Assembly: GCA_038845865.1 (NCBI GenBank) | Contig: JAWBQJ010000001.1 | Location: forward strand, 248,001-312,000 | Direction of reading: 5' to 3' | Source of the DNA: Desulfurococcaceae archaeon | GTDB lineage: Archaea; Thermoproteota; Thermoprotei_A; Sulfolobales; Desulfurococcaceae | DNA length: 64,000 nucleotides | Part shown: one piece after another, positions 1-7,844 of the stretch | How the letters are laid out: every line of letters starts with the position of its first letter | How positions within the stretch are numbered: position 1 is the first letter of the stretch | Translations under genes and position numbers: made by a program | Notes under the pieces: generated by a model | Told to the model about the DNA's origin: nothing | Database searches by the model: none | What the model saw: the letters and a program-made list of their open reading frames with translations, nothing else

Positions 1-673
1 ACTTCAGTATGTCAAACAGCTGGTCAGAGGTGTACGGTCTAAGCCTTACGACGTGTCTCAGCAAATACCCTTCCGTAGCTGGGTCCAGGAAGGCGAGTTT
101 GGATGCGTCTGAGGCTATGAATATGAAGTTTACGTGCTTTAAACCTTCGTGAGCGTCGTATATTCTAGCAATGAAGTACACGGCATCGTTTTTAGACATG
201 CTTGCAAAGTAGTGAAACTCGTCAAGGGCCACTATTACGTGGAGGTCCATTTCCTCGAGGTGCAAGAGAAGGGCATCGTGCATTTCCTTCGCTGAAAGAC
301 CCCTTGGGGGTAGAGGAATGCTTAATTGCCTGGCAATATCGTGTATCACGTTGTAAAGTGTTCTGTTTCGATGGCAGTTCACGTGAACGTATGCCACGTT
401 ATATCCCTTATCTTGAGCCATGCGAACGAATATTCTACCGAAAAGCTTCGAGAGAGCGGTTTTACCCGTTCCCACACCGCCCATTATGAGGACTCTTTGT
501 GAAATACTACCCGGACTTGTAACTAAGTGCCTGAAGTAGGATACAAGGCTCCTTAGTTCCTCTTCTCGATGAGGTAGCCGGTCTGGCAGGTGTTCTGGCA
601 TGAGGCTTTCTCTACTCTTGAATATAGTCTGTTTACCTAGCTCTTCTTCGACGATTCTCCACATATCCCTCAT
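1..673 (-). CDS. Orc1/Cdc6-family replication initiator ATPase (C-terminus outside window)
   Basis: Reads leftward from ATG at 673 and runs off the window edge after 224 codons. An N-terminal PDRLPHREEEL segment, Walker A GGVGTGKT and Walker B ALDEFHYF mark the AAA+ domain of archaeal Orc1/Cdc6, which loads MCM at origins. The segment after Walker B (FIFIASDAS) fits sensor 1. The start is supported by a GGTGGT Shine-Dalgarno six bases upstream. It lies 32 bases downstream of the THUMP gene on the same strand. I see no ORB repeats in the adjacent spacer, so an origin is not supported. A distant Orc1-like AAA+ ATPase of other function is possible because the winged-helix end is missing. Confidence 0.8.
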   Translation of the reverse strand, partial: MRDMWRIVEEELGKQTIFKSRESLMPEHLPDRLPHREEELRSLVSYFRHLVTSPGSISQRVLIMGGVGTGKTALSKLFGRIFVRMAQDKGYNVAYVHVNCHRNRTLYNVIHDIARQLSIPLPPRGLSAKEMHDALLLHLEEMDLHVIVALDEFHYFASMSKNDAVYFIARIYDAHEGLKHVNFIFIASDASKLAFLDPATEGYLLRHVVRLRPYTSDQLFDILK

Positions 674-705
674 GGTGCTACCACCGTACCAAAACTTTCA
701 CTCAC

Positions 706-1209
706 CTAAATCCTAATGCCCGCCTTAAAAACTGAGCGGCAATCACATGCCCCAATGTAAGTCTTGTTGTCGATGATCTCTACGTAGAGACACACCCTGG
801 TAAGAGGATCGCGAGAGACCTTCATGGTATTCAAGTACTCGGTCACTTTTTTAAAGAGGTCTACGCTAGCTCTTCGAACACCCCTAGACCTCACTTTAAG
901 CTTAATCCTACTGCTTTTCACGACTTTTTCAAGGCATTCCTTGAGCTTAACGGTTTCTGGCGGGTATTCGAGTACACAGTTTACTGGTATGATGTTTTCT
1001 ACAAAACCGTATTCTCTGTGTGACGCGGCTGCATATGCCTTTTCGGGGGTTAGTGCAGTATATACGAGTAGTACTCCAGGATACTTGGTCCTCTCAACCC
1101 TGATATAGGGGTCGCGCGCGAAGATTACGTTGCCAATTTCCTGTTCGCAGAGTTCAACGCTACTGCTTCTACAAGTTACTATAAGTTTCGGTAAGTCGTT
1201 CACAACCAT
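706..1209 (-). CDS. THUMP-domain RNA-binding protein
   Basis: About 167 residues. The C-terminal half carries a THUMP-like pattern (KLKVRSRGVRRASVDLFKKV followed by a strand and an aliphatic segment YVEIIDNKTYIGA). THUMP domains bind the tRNA acceptor end and occur in tRNA acetyltransferase partners (TAN1-like), thiouridine synthases and methylases; no catalytic domain is visible here, so a TAN1-like accessory role in tRNA modification is the best guess. I start at ATG 1209; a GTG at 1245 would add twelve residues that overlap TATA-like DNA. It precedes the Orc1/Cdc6 gene on the same strand. Confidence 0.7.
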   Translation of the reverse strand: MVVNDLPKLIVTCRSSSVELCEQEIGNVIFARDPYIRVERTKYPGVLLVYTALTPEKAYAAASHREYGFVENIIPVNCVLEYPPETVKLKECLEKVVKSSRIKLKVRSRGVRRASVDLFKKVTEYLNTMKVSRDPLTRVCLYVEIIDNKTYIGACDCRSVFKAGIRI

Positions 1210-1218
1210 TCCCGTAAA

Positions 1219-1230
1219 CTTTATATACTT
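1219..1230 (+). promoter_or_regulatory. TATA box for the IMPase-family gene
   Basis: CTTTATATACTT lies about 50 bases before the ATG at 1278, which would put transcription start near 1250. A second AT-rich element (TTTAAG read on the minus strand, near 1237-1243) could serve the divergent THUMP gene. Assigned by eye only. Confidence 0.45.
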
Positions 1231-1277
1231 ACTGCACTTAAACACTAGCAGAGCCGTAAAATGTGATCACCGTGGTA

Positions 1278-2078
1278 ATGGGTACAGAGCTGTGCGGCTT
1301 TTTTAGGAAAGTAGTTGAAGACTTAGCGTCATTTCTACGCCGCCACTTCGGTTCAGAGGAGTACAGCAGGGTCGTTGGAACAGGCGTTAGTGGAGACCAA
1401 TCAAGGTACATTGACGTAATTACGGAAGAGCTCGTCGTTGAGAAGGTCAAGAGCGCAGGACTTTCAGCGTGGGTTGTTAGCGAGGAGAAGGGTCGATGGG
1501 CTTTGAGCGAAAAGCCTGAACTAGTTCTACTCGTAGACCCCCTTGACGGTAGCTTAAACTACTCCCTGAGAATACCTTTTGCATCAGTATCCCTGGCAGT
1601 TTACCCCGGTATTGCAAAGATCACCGAGCCCGTATATGGGGTTGTTTATAACATCTTCACGAGCGACTCTCTTGAGCTCTGTAACGGGAAGGTGTTTCAC
1701 GACGGAATACAAATAACTGAGTACCTAGGTCGAGGTTTCGAGGTAGTATCCATATACACGGAAGACCCGAAACACCTTGAAATTATTTCGAAGGAGTTTA
1801 AAAGGAATAACGTATCCGTTAAGACTAGGACAATGGGTTCTGCATCCTTGGAGGCCGTTTACGCCGCCGTGGGCCTAATTGGGCACTTTGTACACCTAAC
1901 TGGTAGAATAAGAAACACCGATTTGGCGGTAGCGCTGGCCGTTGCAGATAGGCTGAAAACGAGAGTGTATACTGCTCCACCACTAAGTGAGATTGCCGTG
2001 GACCGTGTTCAGGAAATTAAAAAGGTCATAATTGCGTCTAAAAAAAGCCTTATTTGGAAGCTAATAGACGAGCTATAA
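1278..2078 (+). CDS. inositol-1-monophosphatase family sugar phosphatase
   Basis: About 266 residues. Motifs of the lithium-sensitive phosphatase superfamily are in order: SEEKG (metal ligand Glu), DPLDGSLNY (DPxDG core) and a late NTDLAVALAVAD that replaces the usual WDxAA. Archaeal members hydrolyse inositol-1-phosphate and often fructose-1,6-bisphosphate. An inositol-phosphate synthase gene lies at 7845-8993, so a role in inositol for lipid headgroups or di-myo-inositol phosphate is reasonable. The GTG at 1263 belongs to GTGATC, a Shine-Dalgarno match nine bases before ATG 1278, so I prefer ATG. Its stop overlaps the convergent peptidase stop by six bases. Confidence 0.85.
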   Translation: MGTELCGFFRKVVEDLASFLRRHFGSEEYSRVVGTGVSGDQSRYIDVITEELVVEKVKSAGLSAWVVSEEKGRWALSEKPELVLLVDPLDGSLNYSLRIPFASVSLAVYPGIAKITEPVYGVVYNIFTSDSLELCNGKVFHDGIQITEYLGRGFEVVSIYTEDPKHLEIISKEFKRNNVSVKTRTMGSASLEAVYAAVGLIGHFVHLTGRIRNTDLAVALAVADRLKTRVYTAPPLSEIAVDRVQEIKKVIIASKKSLIWKLIDEL

Positions 2079-3176
2079 TGATTGCAGGACTTTTTCGAGC
2101 CTTTTTGAGAGTACATGGGCACCTTTCTTAGTAACCAAAACAACTTCTTCAACTCTAATCCCATATTTCCCAGGAAAATAGACTCCGGGCTCTACTGTAA
2201 ACACCATTCCGGGTTCTAAGACGGTATCGCTTTGCCGTCTTAGGTAAGGCGGTTCGTGCACTACGATCCCTATGCCATGTCCGAGGCCATGTATGAACTT
2301 CTCTCGTAAACCATAGTTTTCGAGGACCTTTACTGCTGTCTCGTACACTTCACCTGCCCTGATTCCAGGCTTAATGGCGTCTATGGCGGTTTCAAGGGCT
2401 TCAACGACCGCTTCTATGCCCCTCCTCTCCTCTCTGCTAGGTCTGCCCCAAAGGATCATCCTGGTAACATCGCTACACCTGCCACCTACCTTGACGCCTA
2501 CGTCGACTAGGACAAGATCTCTACTGCTCAGGCCTCTATTCCCGGGCAGAGTGTGAGGATATGCGTTGTTCGGCTTAAATGCGATAATGGGGTCGAATGC
2601 CGCCCTCTCAACGCCGTGGTCTCTAACGGTCTTTTCAAATACACCTGTAAGTGCCGTCTCCGTCACGCCTTCACGAAGTTCGCTATAAATGGCTAGTATA
2701 CCCTTTAACGTTACCTTGGTGGCTTCTTTTATGCTCTCTAGTTCCCTGTTAGACTTGATCATCCTAACTTTCCATATGTCGTTTGACACGTCTATGACCT
2801 TACCTTCAAGAGTGGCCTGTACGGTTCCCTGTAGGGGGCTCACGTGCGAGATGTCTGCACCGATTTTTTCGACATTCCTGTACCTGGCAATTATGTCTTT
2901 CCAATCAAGATCCGCGATAGGTATGTGCGGCGGTTTGAGAGTTCTTGAAACAGCGTACACGTCAACGTGGGGAGGCACCATATCCCTGTACCTCTGGTAT
3001 TCTAGGAGAGGGACATATAGCGACGCTGTGCCTTGCCTTTTATCGTAGATCATGAGGAGCACGGCGTCCCCGATTGTGGGGACTCCCGTAAAGTACTCAA
3101 TATTGTCGGGAGCACTTAGAACTAGTACGTCTAATCCTCTGCTTTCAGCGATATCCCGTAAAGCTTCGATCAACAC
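2073..3176 (-). CDS. pepQ: Xaa-Pro dipeptidase/aminopeptidase (M24 family)
   Basis: 367 residues. N-terminal creatinase-like domain (to about 130), then the pita-bread metallopeptidase domain. Metal ligands are visible in order: VDVGVK and CSDVTR (two Asp), HGLGHGIG (His), FTVEPGVY (Glu) and IRVEEVV (Glu). The enzyme cleaves dipeptides or N-terminal residues before proline with a dinuclear metal centre in the cytoplasm, which fits growth on peptides together with IorAB and AcdA in this window. PepQ and PepP cannot be separated by motif alone. Confidence 0.9.
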   Translation of the reverse strand: MLIEALRDIAESRGLDVLVLSAPDNIEYFTGVPTIGDAVLLMIYDKRQGTASLYVPLLEYQRYRDMVPPHVDVYAVSRTLKPPHIPIADLDWKDIIARYRNVEKIGADISHVSPLQGTVQATLEGKVIDVSNDIWKVRMIKSNRELESIKEATKVTLKGILAIYSELREGVTETALTGVFEKTVRDHGVERAAFDPIIAFKPNNAYPHTLPGNRGLSSRDLVLVDVGVKVGGRCSDVTRMILWGRPSREERRGIEAVVEALETAIDAIKPGIRAGEVYETAVKVLENYGLREKFIHGLGHGIGIVVHEPPYLRRQSDTVLEPGMVFTVEPGVYFPGKYGIRVEEVVLVTKKGAHVLSKRLEKVLQSL

Positions 3177-3235
3177 GGTACACCAAGGTTTAATAACACG
3201 CTAAGAAATAAAAACAGGTAAACTGAGGTGGAATA

Positions 3236-3439
3236 GTGAGCGAGAAAAACAACATCAAGTGTCCTAAGGACGGCAACGCGCTCGTGTTGATGTACGAGGC
3301 CGAGAAGCTGGGTAACACGGCCAGGGTAATGGTGTACTACAAGTGTCCTGTATGCGGCTACAGAAAAGACGCGGAGAGATTAGAGTTACAGAAAACCGAG
3401 CAAGGCATCCTGGTTAAGAAGTTTCTTTACCCTCCTTAG
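3236..3439 (+). CDS. small zinc-ribbon protein
   Basis: 67 residues from GTG 3236. Two cysteine knuckles, CPKDG (one Cys) near residue 9 and CPVCGY near residue 38, with a strand-rich centre. The fold resembles half of a TFS/RPB9-type zinc ribbon, but the acidic hairpin of TFS is not seen, so transcription is only a guess. It starts 60 bases from the divergent peptidase start, and its 3' end overlaps the convergent gene by 26 bases. Confidence 0.6.
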   Translation: MSEKNNIKCPKDGNALVLMYEAEKLGNTARVMVYYKCPVCGYRKDAERLELQKTEQGILVKKFLYPP

Positions 3440-3788
3440 AGCGCCCTTTCCTCCCGCTGACGATCTCGGAGAGAATCGATTCCACAATTTTGCCCTTTCC
3501 AGGGGGTACTTTAATTACATAGTGACCAACGTTTAGAGGTTCTGCTACGGCCACTGCATTGTCGTCCACGTCGAGCAGCCTTGAGATCACCTTGTTTATG
3601 ATGCTGGCAGGTACTTTAACGAAGTCCCATTCGCTTAGCGAACCTGGAGGGCTGTTAACGGAGATCCCCGCTAAGATGTGCCTGGTCAGTCGTTTTTTAC
3701 CGCCAGATGTCGTAGTTTGTTCTATTTTCTTGGTTATAAGCATCCAAGCTCCACTACGTAACTTCAAGTATATGCGCACCGTGCACAC
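3414..3788 (-). CDS. conserved-type hypothetical protein
   Basis: 124 residues, not recognised. It opens with a strand-rich segment (VRIYLKLRSGAWMLITKK), has a central ILAGISVNSPPGSLSEWDFVK and a basic, low-complexity tail. Codon use resembles its neighbours. The coding 3' end overlaps the opposite-strand zinc-ribbon gene by 26 bases. No function inferred. Confidence 0.5.
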   Translation of the reverse strand: MCTVRIYLKLRSGAWMLITKKIEQTTTSGGKKRLTRHILAGISVNSPPGSLSEWDFVKVPASIINKVISRLLDVDDNAVAVAEPLNVGHYVIKVPPGKGKIVESILSEIVSGRKGRSKEGKETS

Positions 3789-3941
3789 CGGGTGCTAAAG
3801 AATATTAGAAAGCAAGCTACTAATAACCCTGGGATGACCTAGCAGGAACGTGCTGACACATGATGTAAGGTGGAGCGACGGGGACCGTTACTAAAAGTGC
3901 TTAATAGCTTATCCAAATATTGATAGGCAGGGGGAGCCTCT

Positions 3942-5093
3942 ATGCAGTTCCCCGAAGTAGTGAAAGAAATAGAGAAGATACTGTGGCCGAGGCCCCTCAA
4001 GCTGTTCACTGCCGGTCCCGTTGCCTGCTTTCCAGAGGTACTCGAGGTAATGAAGCTCCAAATGCTTAGTCATAGGTCAGCCGAATACCGGGAGCTACAT
4101 AAGGACACCGTTAAAAGGCTTGCAGATTTCCTTGAAGCAGGGAAAGCAACTGTATTGCTAATACCTTCAAGCGGAACGGGCTTCATGGAGGCGAGTATAA
4201 GGAACGCTGTATCCCAGCGAGGAAAGGTACTGGTTACGGTGATTGGGGAGTTCGGTCATAGATACCGGGAAGCCGTCGAGAGAAACGGTAGAACACCAGT
4301 TGTACTAGAGAAGCCCCTTGGCAAGCCCGTCTTACCGGAAGAACTTGACGACGCACTCAAGAATAACAAGGAGGTAGAGGCAGTTACAATAACGTACAAT
4401 GAAACGAGTACAGGCGTCTTAAATCCCCTAAAAGAACTGGCCAAGGTGGCCAAGGAGAGAGATAAGCTGGTATTTGTAGACGCCGTATCCGCGATGGGCG
4501 CGGCTGACATCAAAGTAGATAGCTGGAAACTCGACCTCGTCTTCGCTAGTAGCCAAAAGGCTTTTGGGGTACCTCCCGGTCTCGCAATGGCCGCTATAAG
4601 CGAAGAGGTATTTGAAAGAGCCAAGAGAATTCCTGAACGCGGCCTATACTTTGACCTACTTGAAATCAAGGAGTTCCTACTATCACAGTGGTCTACCCCG
4701 ACTACCCCGCCTGTACCGCAAATAGCCGGGCTAAACGCTGCCCTCAGGATCGTTGAAAAGATGGGCGGTAAAGAGGCTTGGCTTAAAATGTATGCTGAAA
4801 GAGCCGAGAGAATTAGAAAAGGTGCAATGGAGCTCGGATTAAAGCTGTTCGCCGAGCCGGGCTACTATAGCCCGACAATAACGGTGATTTACAACCCGCC
4901 CGGGGTCAGAGGACCAGTAATATACGAGGAAATGAGGAAGAGGGGCATTGAAATAGCTAGGGGGTACGGAGCTGTCAAGGATATAACTTTTAGAATAGGT
5001 CACATGGGCTACATAACAGACGAAGATATAAGCATCCTCTTTGAAACACTCAGGGAAGTGTTAATTAGTATTGGCTATAAGCCTCCTAGCTAG
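3942..5093 (+). CDS. class V aminotransferase (serine/alanine:glyoxylate or phosphoserine type)
   Basis: 383 residues. PLP-dependent fold type I, class V: PSSGTG cofactor-phosphate loop near 76-80, FVDAVSAMG with the PLP-binding Asp near 180, and the Schiff-base Lys at 206 in SSQKAFGVP. Family members convert serine, alanine or phosphoserine with keto acids. It is directly followed by a phosphoglycerate dehydrogenase gene, so in this organism it may serve as the transaminase of serine synthesis. ATG 3942 follows a GGGGGAG Shine-Dalgarno; TATA-like TTAATAG lies near 3901. Confidence 0.88.
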   Translation: MQFPEVVKEIEKILWPRPLKLFTAGPVACFPEVLEVMKLQMLSHRSAEYRELHKDTVKRLADFLEAGKATVLLIPSSGTGFMEASIRNAVSQRGKVLVTVIGEFGHRYREAVERNGRTPVVLEKPLGKPVLPEELDDALKNNKEVEAVTITYNETSTGVLNPLKELAKVAKERDKLVFVDAVSAMGAADIKVDSWKLDLVFASSQKAFGVPPGLAMAAISEEVFERAKRIPERGLYFDLLEIKEFLLSQWSTPTTPPVPQIAGLNAALRIVEKMGGKEAWLKMYAERAERIRKGAMELGLKLFAEPGYYSPTITVIYNPPGVRGPVIYEEMRKRGIEIARGYGAVKDITFRIGHMGYITDEDISILFETLREVLISIGYKPPS

Positions 5094-5102
5094 GTGGGGC
5101 AG

Positions 5103-6038
5103 TTGGTCAAAGTACTCGTTGCAAGCAGAATTCACAAGAACGGTATAGAGGTCCTCAGAAATAGTGGTGTAGAAGTGATAGTGGCCGAGGAGCCCAGCGA
5201 AAGAGAGCTCGTAAACCTAATCAAGGGTGTTCATGGCATAGTCGTGAGGAGCAAGCCGATCGTTACAAGAAAGGTTATAGAAGAAGCTGATCGGCTTCTC
5301 GTAATAGCGAGGGCCGGCGTCGGAGTAGACAACATAGATGTGGAGGCTGCTAAGGCTCGTGGCATAGAGGTCATAACAGTGCCGGAGGCTACAACGCAGA
5401 GCGTTGCAGAGCTAACAATAGGTTTAATGCTAGCCGTGGCGAGAAAGATAACCCTGTGCGATAGAGAAATACGTAGAGGTGAATGGCCTAAAAAACACGC
5501 TATGGGGTTTGAACTAGGCGGCAAAGTACTCGGCATTATAGGTGCAGGTAGAATAGGGTCTACCGTGGCCAAGATCGCGAAGTACGGCTTCGGCATGAAA
5601 ATACTTTACTATGACATAGTACGAAACCCTAAAATAGAGGAGGAGCTCGGAGCCGAGTTCGTATCATTAGAAGAGCTGCTGAGAACTGCCGACTTCATAA
5701 GTGTGCACGTTCCACTAACACCCGAAACAAAGCACCTGATCGGCGAAGATGAGTTGAAATTGATGAAGAAAACAGCAATACTTATTAACACTTCACGTGG
5801 CCCCATAGTGGACACGAGTGCGCTCATAAGGGCCCTCGAAGAAGGCTGGATAGCGGGTGCAGGGCTTGATGTATTTGAAGAAGAGCCGCTACCAAAAGAC
5901 CATGCACTAACCAAACTAGATAACGTAGTATTAACAGCACATGTGGGTGCAAGCACTTGGGAGGCGCAGGAAAGGGCTGGTATAGAAGTCGCCAGAAAAG
6001 TGATAGAATTCTTCAAAGCCAAGGGTTTGCTAAACTAG
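5103..6038 (+). CDS. serA: D-3-phosphoglycerate dehydrogenase (short form without ACT domain)
   Basis: About 311 residues. D-isomer 2-hydroxyacid dehydrogenase: Rossmann motif GIIGAGRIGST near 148, then INTSRGPIVD (Arg), GLDVFEEEP (Glu) and TAHVGAST (His) of the catalytic triad. It oxidises 3-phosphoglycerate to 3-phosphohydroxypyruvate. The protein ends after the nucleotide/substrate domains, so the serine-sensing ACT domain of longer enzymes is absent. GTG 5094 abuts the upstream stop, but GGTGGGG just before TTG 5103 favours TTG. Operon partner of the class V aminotransferase. Confidence 0.88.
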   Translation: MVKVLVASRIHKNGIEVLRNSGVEVIVAEEPSERELVNLIKGVHGIVVRSKPIVTRKVIEEADRLLVIARAGVGVDNIDVEAAKARGIEVITVPEATTQSVAELTIGLMLAVARKITLCDREIRRGEWPKKHAMGFELGGKVLGIIGAGRIGSTVAKIAKYGFGMKILYYDIVRNPKIEEELGAEFVSLEELLRTADFISVHVPLTPETKHLIGEDELKLMKKTAILINTSRGPIVDTSALIRALEEGWIAGAGLDVFEEEPLPKDHALTKLDNVVLTAHVGASTWEAQERAGIEVARKVIEFFKAKGLLN

Positions 6039-6067
6039 AAGGAGACCCGTGAGCACTCGAAGGGGAA

Positions 6068-6079
6068 ACTTTTTAAAGG
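6068..6079 (+). promoter_or_regulatory. TATA box of the initiator tRNA-Met gene
   Basis: ACTTTTTAAAGG with a purine-rich BRE-like stretch (GGGGAA) just upstream. It is about 26 bases before 6100, so the transcript would begin at or near the left arm of the flanking inverted repeat. Confidence 0.55.
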
Positions 6080-6099
6080 GAGGTAGAATCATTGTTAAA

Positions 6100-6332
6100 G
6101 TGGCGGGGCTAAATAGCGGGGTAGGGCAGCCTGGTAGCCCGCGGGAGGCATGGTTACCACCTCTTCGAAGAGGTGGTAACTATCCCGCGAAGCTCATAGG
6201 AGGGTGCCGTACCGCTCTCGGGGATACGCGTAAGGGTCCAGCCCGAGGTCGGTGGTTCAAAGCGGGGTGCCCTGAAGGGCACCCCGAGAGAGTCCACCCC
6301 CCGCTATCCCGCTGCAAGGCGGGCCCCGCCAC
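6100..6332. repeat. 10-bp inverted repeat flanking the tRNA-Met gene
   Basis: GTGGCGGGGC at 6100-6109 is exactly complementary to GCCCCGCCAC at 6323-6332. The arms enclose the whole tRNA gene (6115-6306), with a 5-base gap on the left and a 16-base gap on the right. In the precursor RNA they could form a stem that extends the acceptor end. Within the right gap CCCGC/GCGGG (6308-6312/6319-6323) could form a competing hairpin. Confidence 0.6.
6115..6306 (+). tRNA. initiator tRNA-Met(CAU) with four introns
   Basis: Exons: 6115-6145, 6192-6198, 6226-6227, 6242-6261 and 6293-6306 (31+7+2+20+14 = 74 nt). The spliced product has acceptor AGCGGGG/CCCCGCT with discriminator A, D arm GGGC/GCCC, anticodon stem CGGGG/CCCCG containing the initiator-type GGG:CCC pairs, loop CTCATAA, variable AGGTC and T arm GGTGG/CCACC with loop TTCAAAT. 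Introns: 46 nt at 30/31 (6146-6191), 27 nt at 37/38 (6199-6225), 14 nt at 39/40 (6228-6241), 31 nt at 59/60 (6262-6292). Each gives 3-nt bulges around a central helix; two central helices have one mismatch. CCA is not encoded. Identity is firm; the 39/40 intron is the least certain. Confidence 0.88.
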
Positions 6333-6422
6333 TTCCACTCGCTCTTCCTTACCCCTAGCAAATTTCTGGGCGTGTGCTGCCTGAACGCGCAATTGCTACG
6401 TTGCGTTGTAAGTTTAGAGCAC

Positions 6423-6444
6423 AGGTTCACTGCACGTTGAACCT
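6423..6444 (+). terminator. hairpin followed by T-rich run between tRNA-Met and aspS
   Basis: AGGTTCA (6423-6429) and TGAACCT (6438-6444) are perfect 7-bp arms with an 8-base loop, followed by CTTTAATGTTTTC. Placed after the tRNA gene it could end that transcript, or act as a leader hairpin. The rest of 6333-6515 shows only a possible TATA box (TTTAAAG, 6480-6486) for the next gene. Confidence 0.3.
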
Positions 6445-6515
6445 CTTTAATGTTTTCATGGACTATGAAATAGAGTTGCTTTAAAGTCGGGTAAGCTCTC
6501 TTAAGATAGTTAGGC

Positions 6516-7799
6516 TTGACTACGCAAAAAGGTGCGTGCCACGTGTCAAGGTTTTGCGGGTGGATAATACGTAAGGCCAAGGTTGGTAAAGTAACTATTT
6601 TGGAGATTTGTGGAAATAATACCAAGCCCATAGTGCTCGTGTTGAAAGAGGACCGTGATGGAGAGCTTTACACGCTGGCAGACAAGTTGGATGCGGGCTC
6701 GGCCGTGTGCTTTGAGGGTGAGATAGCGCCAGAGCAGAAGAGCAAGCGTGGGGTCGAGTACGTCGCCAGGAAAATCGAGGTCTATGGCAAGCCTGTAGAG
6801 CCTCTACCGGTGGACGTGTCAGGTAAGGTACCGACACTTCTCGATACGAGGATAAAGTACAGGTGGTTACTTGCTAGAAACCCAGCTGAAAAAGCCCTAT
6901 TTAAAATCAGATCCGGCGTAATTAGCGCCGCTAGGGAATACTTCGAAAAGAACGGCTTCGTGGAAGTGCACACACCTAAAATAGTAGCGGCAGGGGCCGA
7001 AGGGGGTGCCACGCTGTTCAAGGTACAGTACTTCGAAAAAGAGGCGTTTCTGAGTCAAAGTCCACAGCTATATAAGCAAATGCTAATTGCAAGCTTCGAG
7101 AAGATATATGAAATAACACCCTACTTTAGAGCTGAGAAATTCAACACTACGAGACACCTTAACGAGTCCTGGGGCATCGACGCAGAGCAGGGGTTTATTA
7201 GTGGGGTGGAAGATGTGATGCAAACACTTGAAAACCTCATAGTCTACATCCTAGACTACATAGCGCGTCATTACGGAGAGGAGCTCGAAGTACTCGGTGC
7301 TGAATTACCAAGAGTCACTACGCCGTTTAGGAGGTTAAAGTTCACGGAAGCCGTTGACATTCTAAGAGGCGAGGGCGTAGAAGTAAGCGAGACTGAAGAC
7401 TTAAGCGATGCCGCCGAGAAAAAGCTCGGCGAGGTAATGATGGAGAAGAAGCACTACCTGTACTTCATTGTGGGCTTTCCGTGGAAATCAACTGCATTTT
7501 ACTACATGAGAGAAGAAGATGGAATTTACGCTAGAAAATTCGACCTGGATTTCAAGGGGTTAGAACTGGCTAGTGGAGGTCAGCGGGAACATAGGTACGA
7601 AAGACTTATCGAGGCGATGAGAGATAAGGGCCTAAACCCCGTGGACTTCGAGTTCTACTTAGAGTCCTTTAAGTATGCCGTACCCCCGCATGGAGGTTTT
7701 GGACTGGGGTTGGAAAGGCTACTGATGAAGATGCTCAACCTAGAGAACATAAGGGAGGCGATAATGTTTGTTCGTGACAGGACGAGGCTGGTACCTTAA
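6516..7799 (+). CDS. aspS: aspartyl-tRNA synthetase (archaeal type)
   Basis: 427 residues. N-terminal OB-fold anticodon-binding domain, shorter than usual, then a class IIb catalytic core: QSPQLYKQ, motif 2 FRAEKFNTTRHLNE, and motif 3 GFGLGLERLLM with C-terminal REAIMFVRDRTR. Attaches aspartate to tRNA-Asp; archaeal enzymes of this type are sometimes non-discriminating and also charge tRNA-Asn, and the motifs alone do not exclude AsnRS. TTG 6516 is the first start after an in-frame stop at 6507; a GTG at 6540 has a GGTG Shine-Dalgarno but would remove part of the first OB strand. Confidence 0.85.
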   Translation: MTTQKGACHVSRFCGWIIRKAKVGKVTILEICGNNTKPIVLVLKEDRDGELYTLADKLDAGSAVCFEGEIAPEQKSKRGVEYVARKIEVYGKPVEPLPVDVSGKVPTLLDTRIKYRWLLARNPAEKALFKIRSGVISAAREYFEKNGFVEVHTPKIVAAGAEGGATLFKVQYFEKEAFLSQSPQLYKQMLIASFEKIYEITPYFRAEKFNTTRHLNESWGIDAEQGFISGVEDVMQTLENLIVYILDYIARHYGEELEVLGAELPRVTTPFRRLKFTEAVDILRGEGVEVSETEDLSDAAEKKLGEVMMEKKHYLYFIVGFPWKSTAFYYMREEDGIYARKFDLDFKGLELASGGQREHRYERLIEAMRDKGLNPVDFEFYLESFKYAVPPHGGFGLGLERLLMKMLNLENIREAIMFVRDRTRLVP

Positions 7800-7844
7800 G
7801 AGGTTAATTATTAAAGTGAGGAAACGAAGGAACTATACTGTTTC

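Noticed and set aside
1-760. Possible replication origin next to Orc1/Cdc6
   Set aside because: No ORB-like repeats or AT-rich unwinding stretch seen in the flanking DNA in this window.
3831-3866. GGGATGA, CTGA and ATGATGT in the gap before the class V aminotransferase, like C, D' and C' boxes
   Set aside because: The C box has a mismatch, the first interval is 15, and no D box (CTGA) follows the C' box; not enough for a C/D sRNA.
6147-6188. CGGGA (6142-6146) pairing with TCCCG (6183-6187), suggesting an anticodon arm with GGCATGG as loop
   Set aside because: The base before CAT would be G, not the invariant U33, and the following sequence would not fit a tRNA; this pairing is better explained as part of intron 1's splice structure.
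6180-6631. Long minus-strand frames across the tRNA-Met region and the start of aspS
   Set aside because: They read through the tRNA gene and lack start signals.
6516-7799. Asparaginyl- rather than aspartyl-tRNA synthetase
   Set aside because: QSPQLYKQ and IDAEQGFI pattern fits archaeal AspRS better; not excluded.
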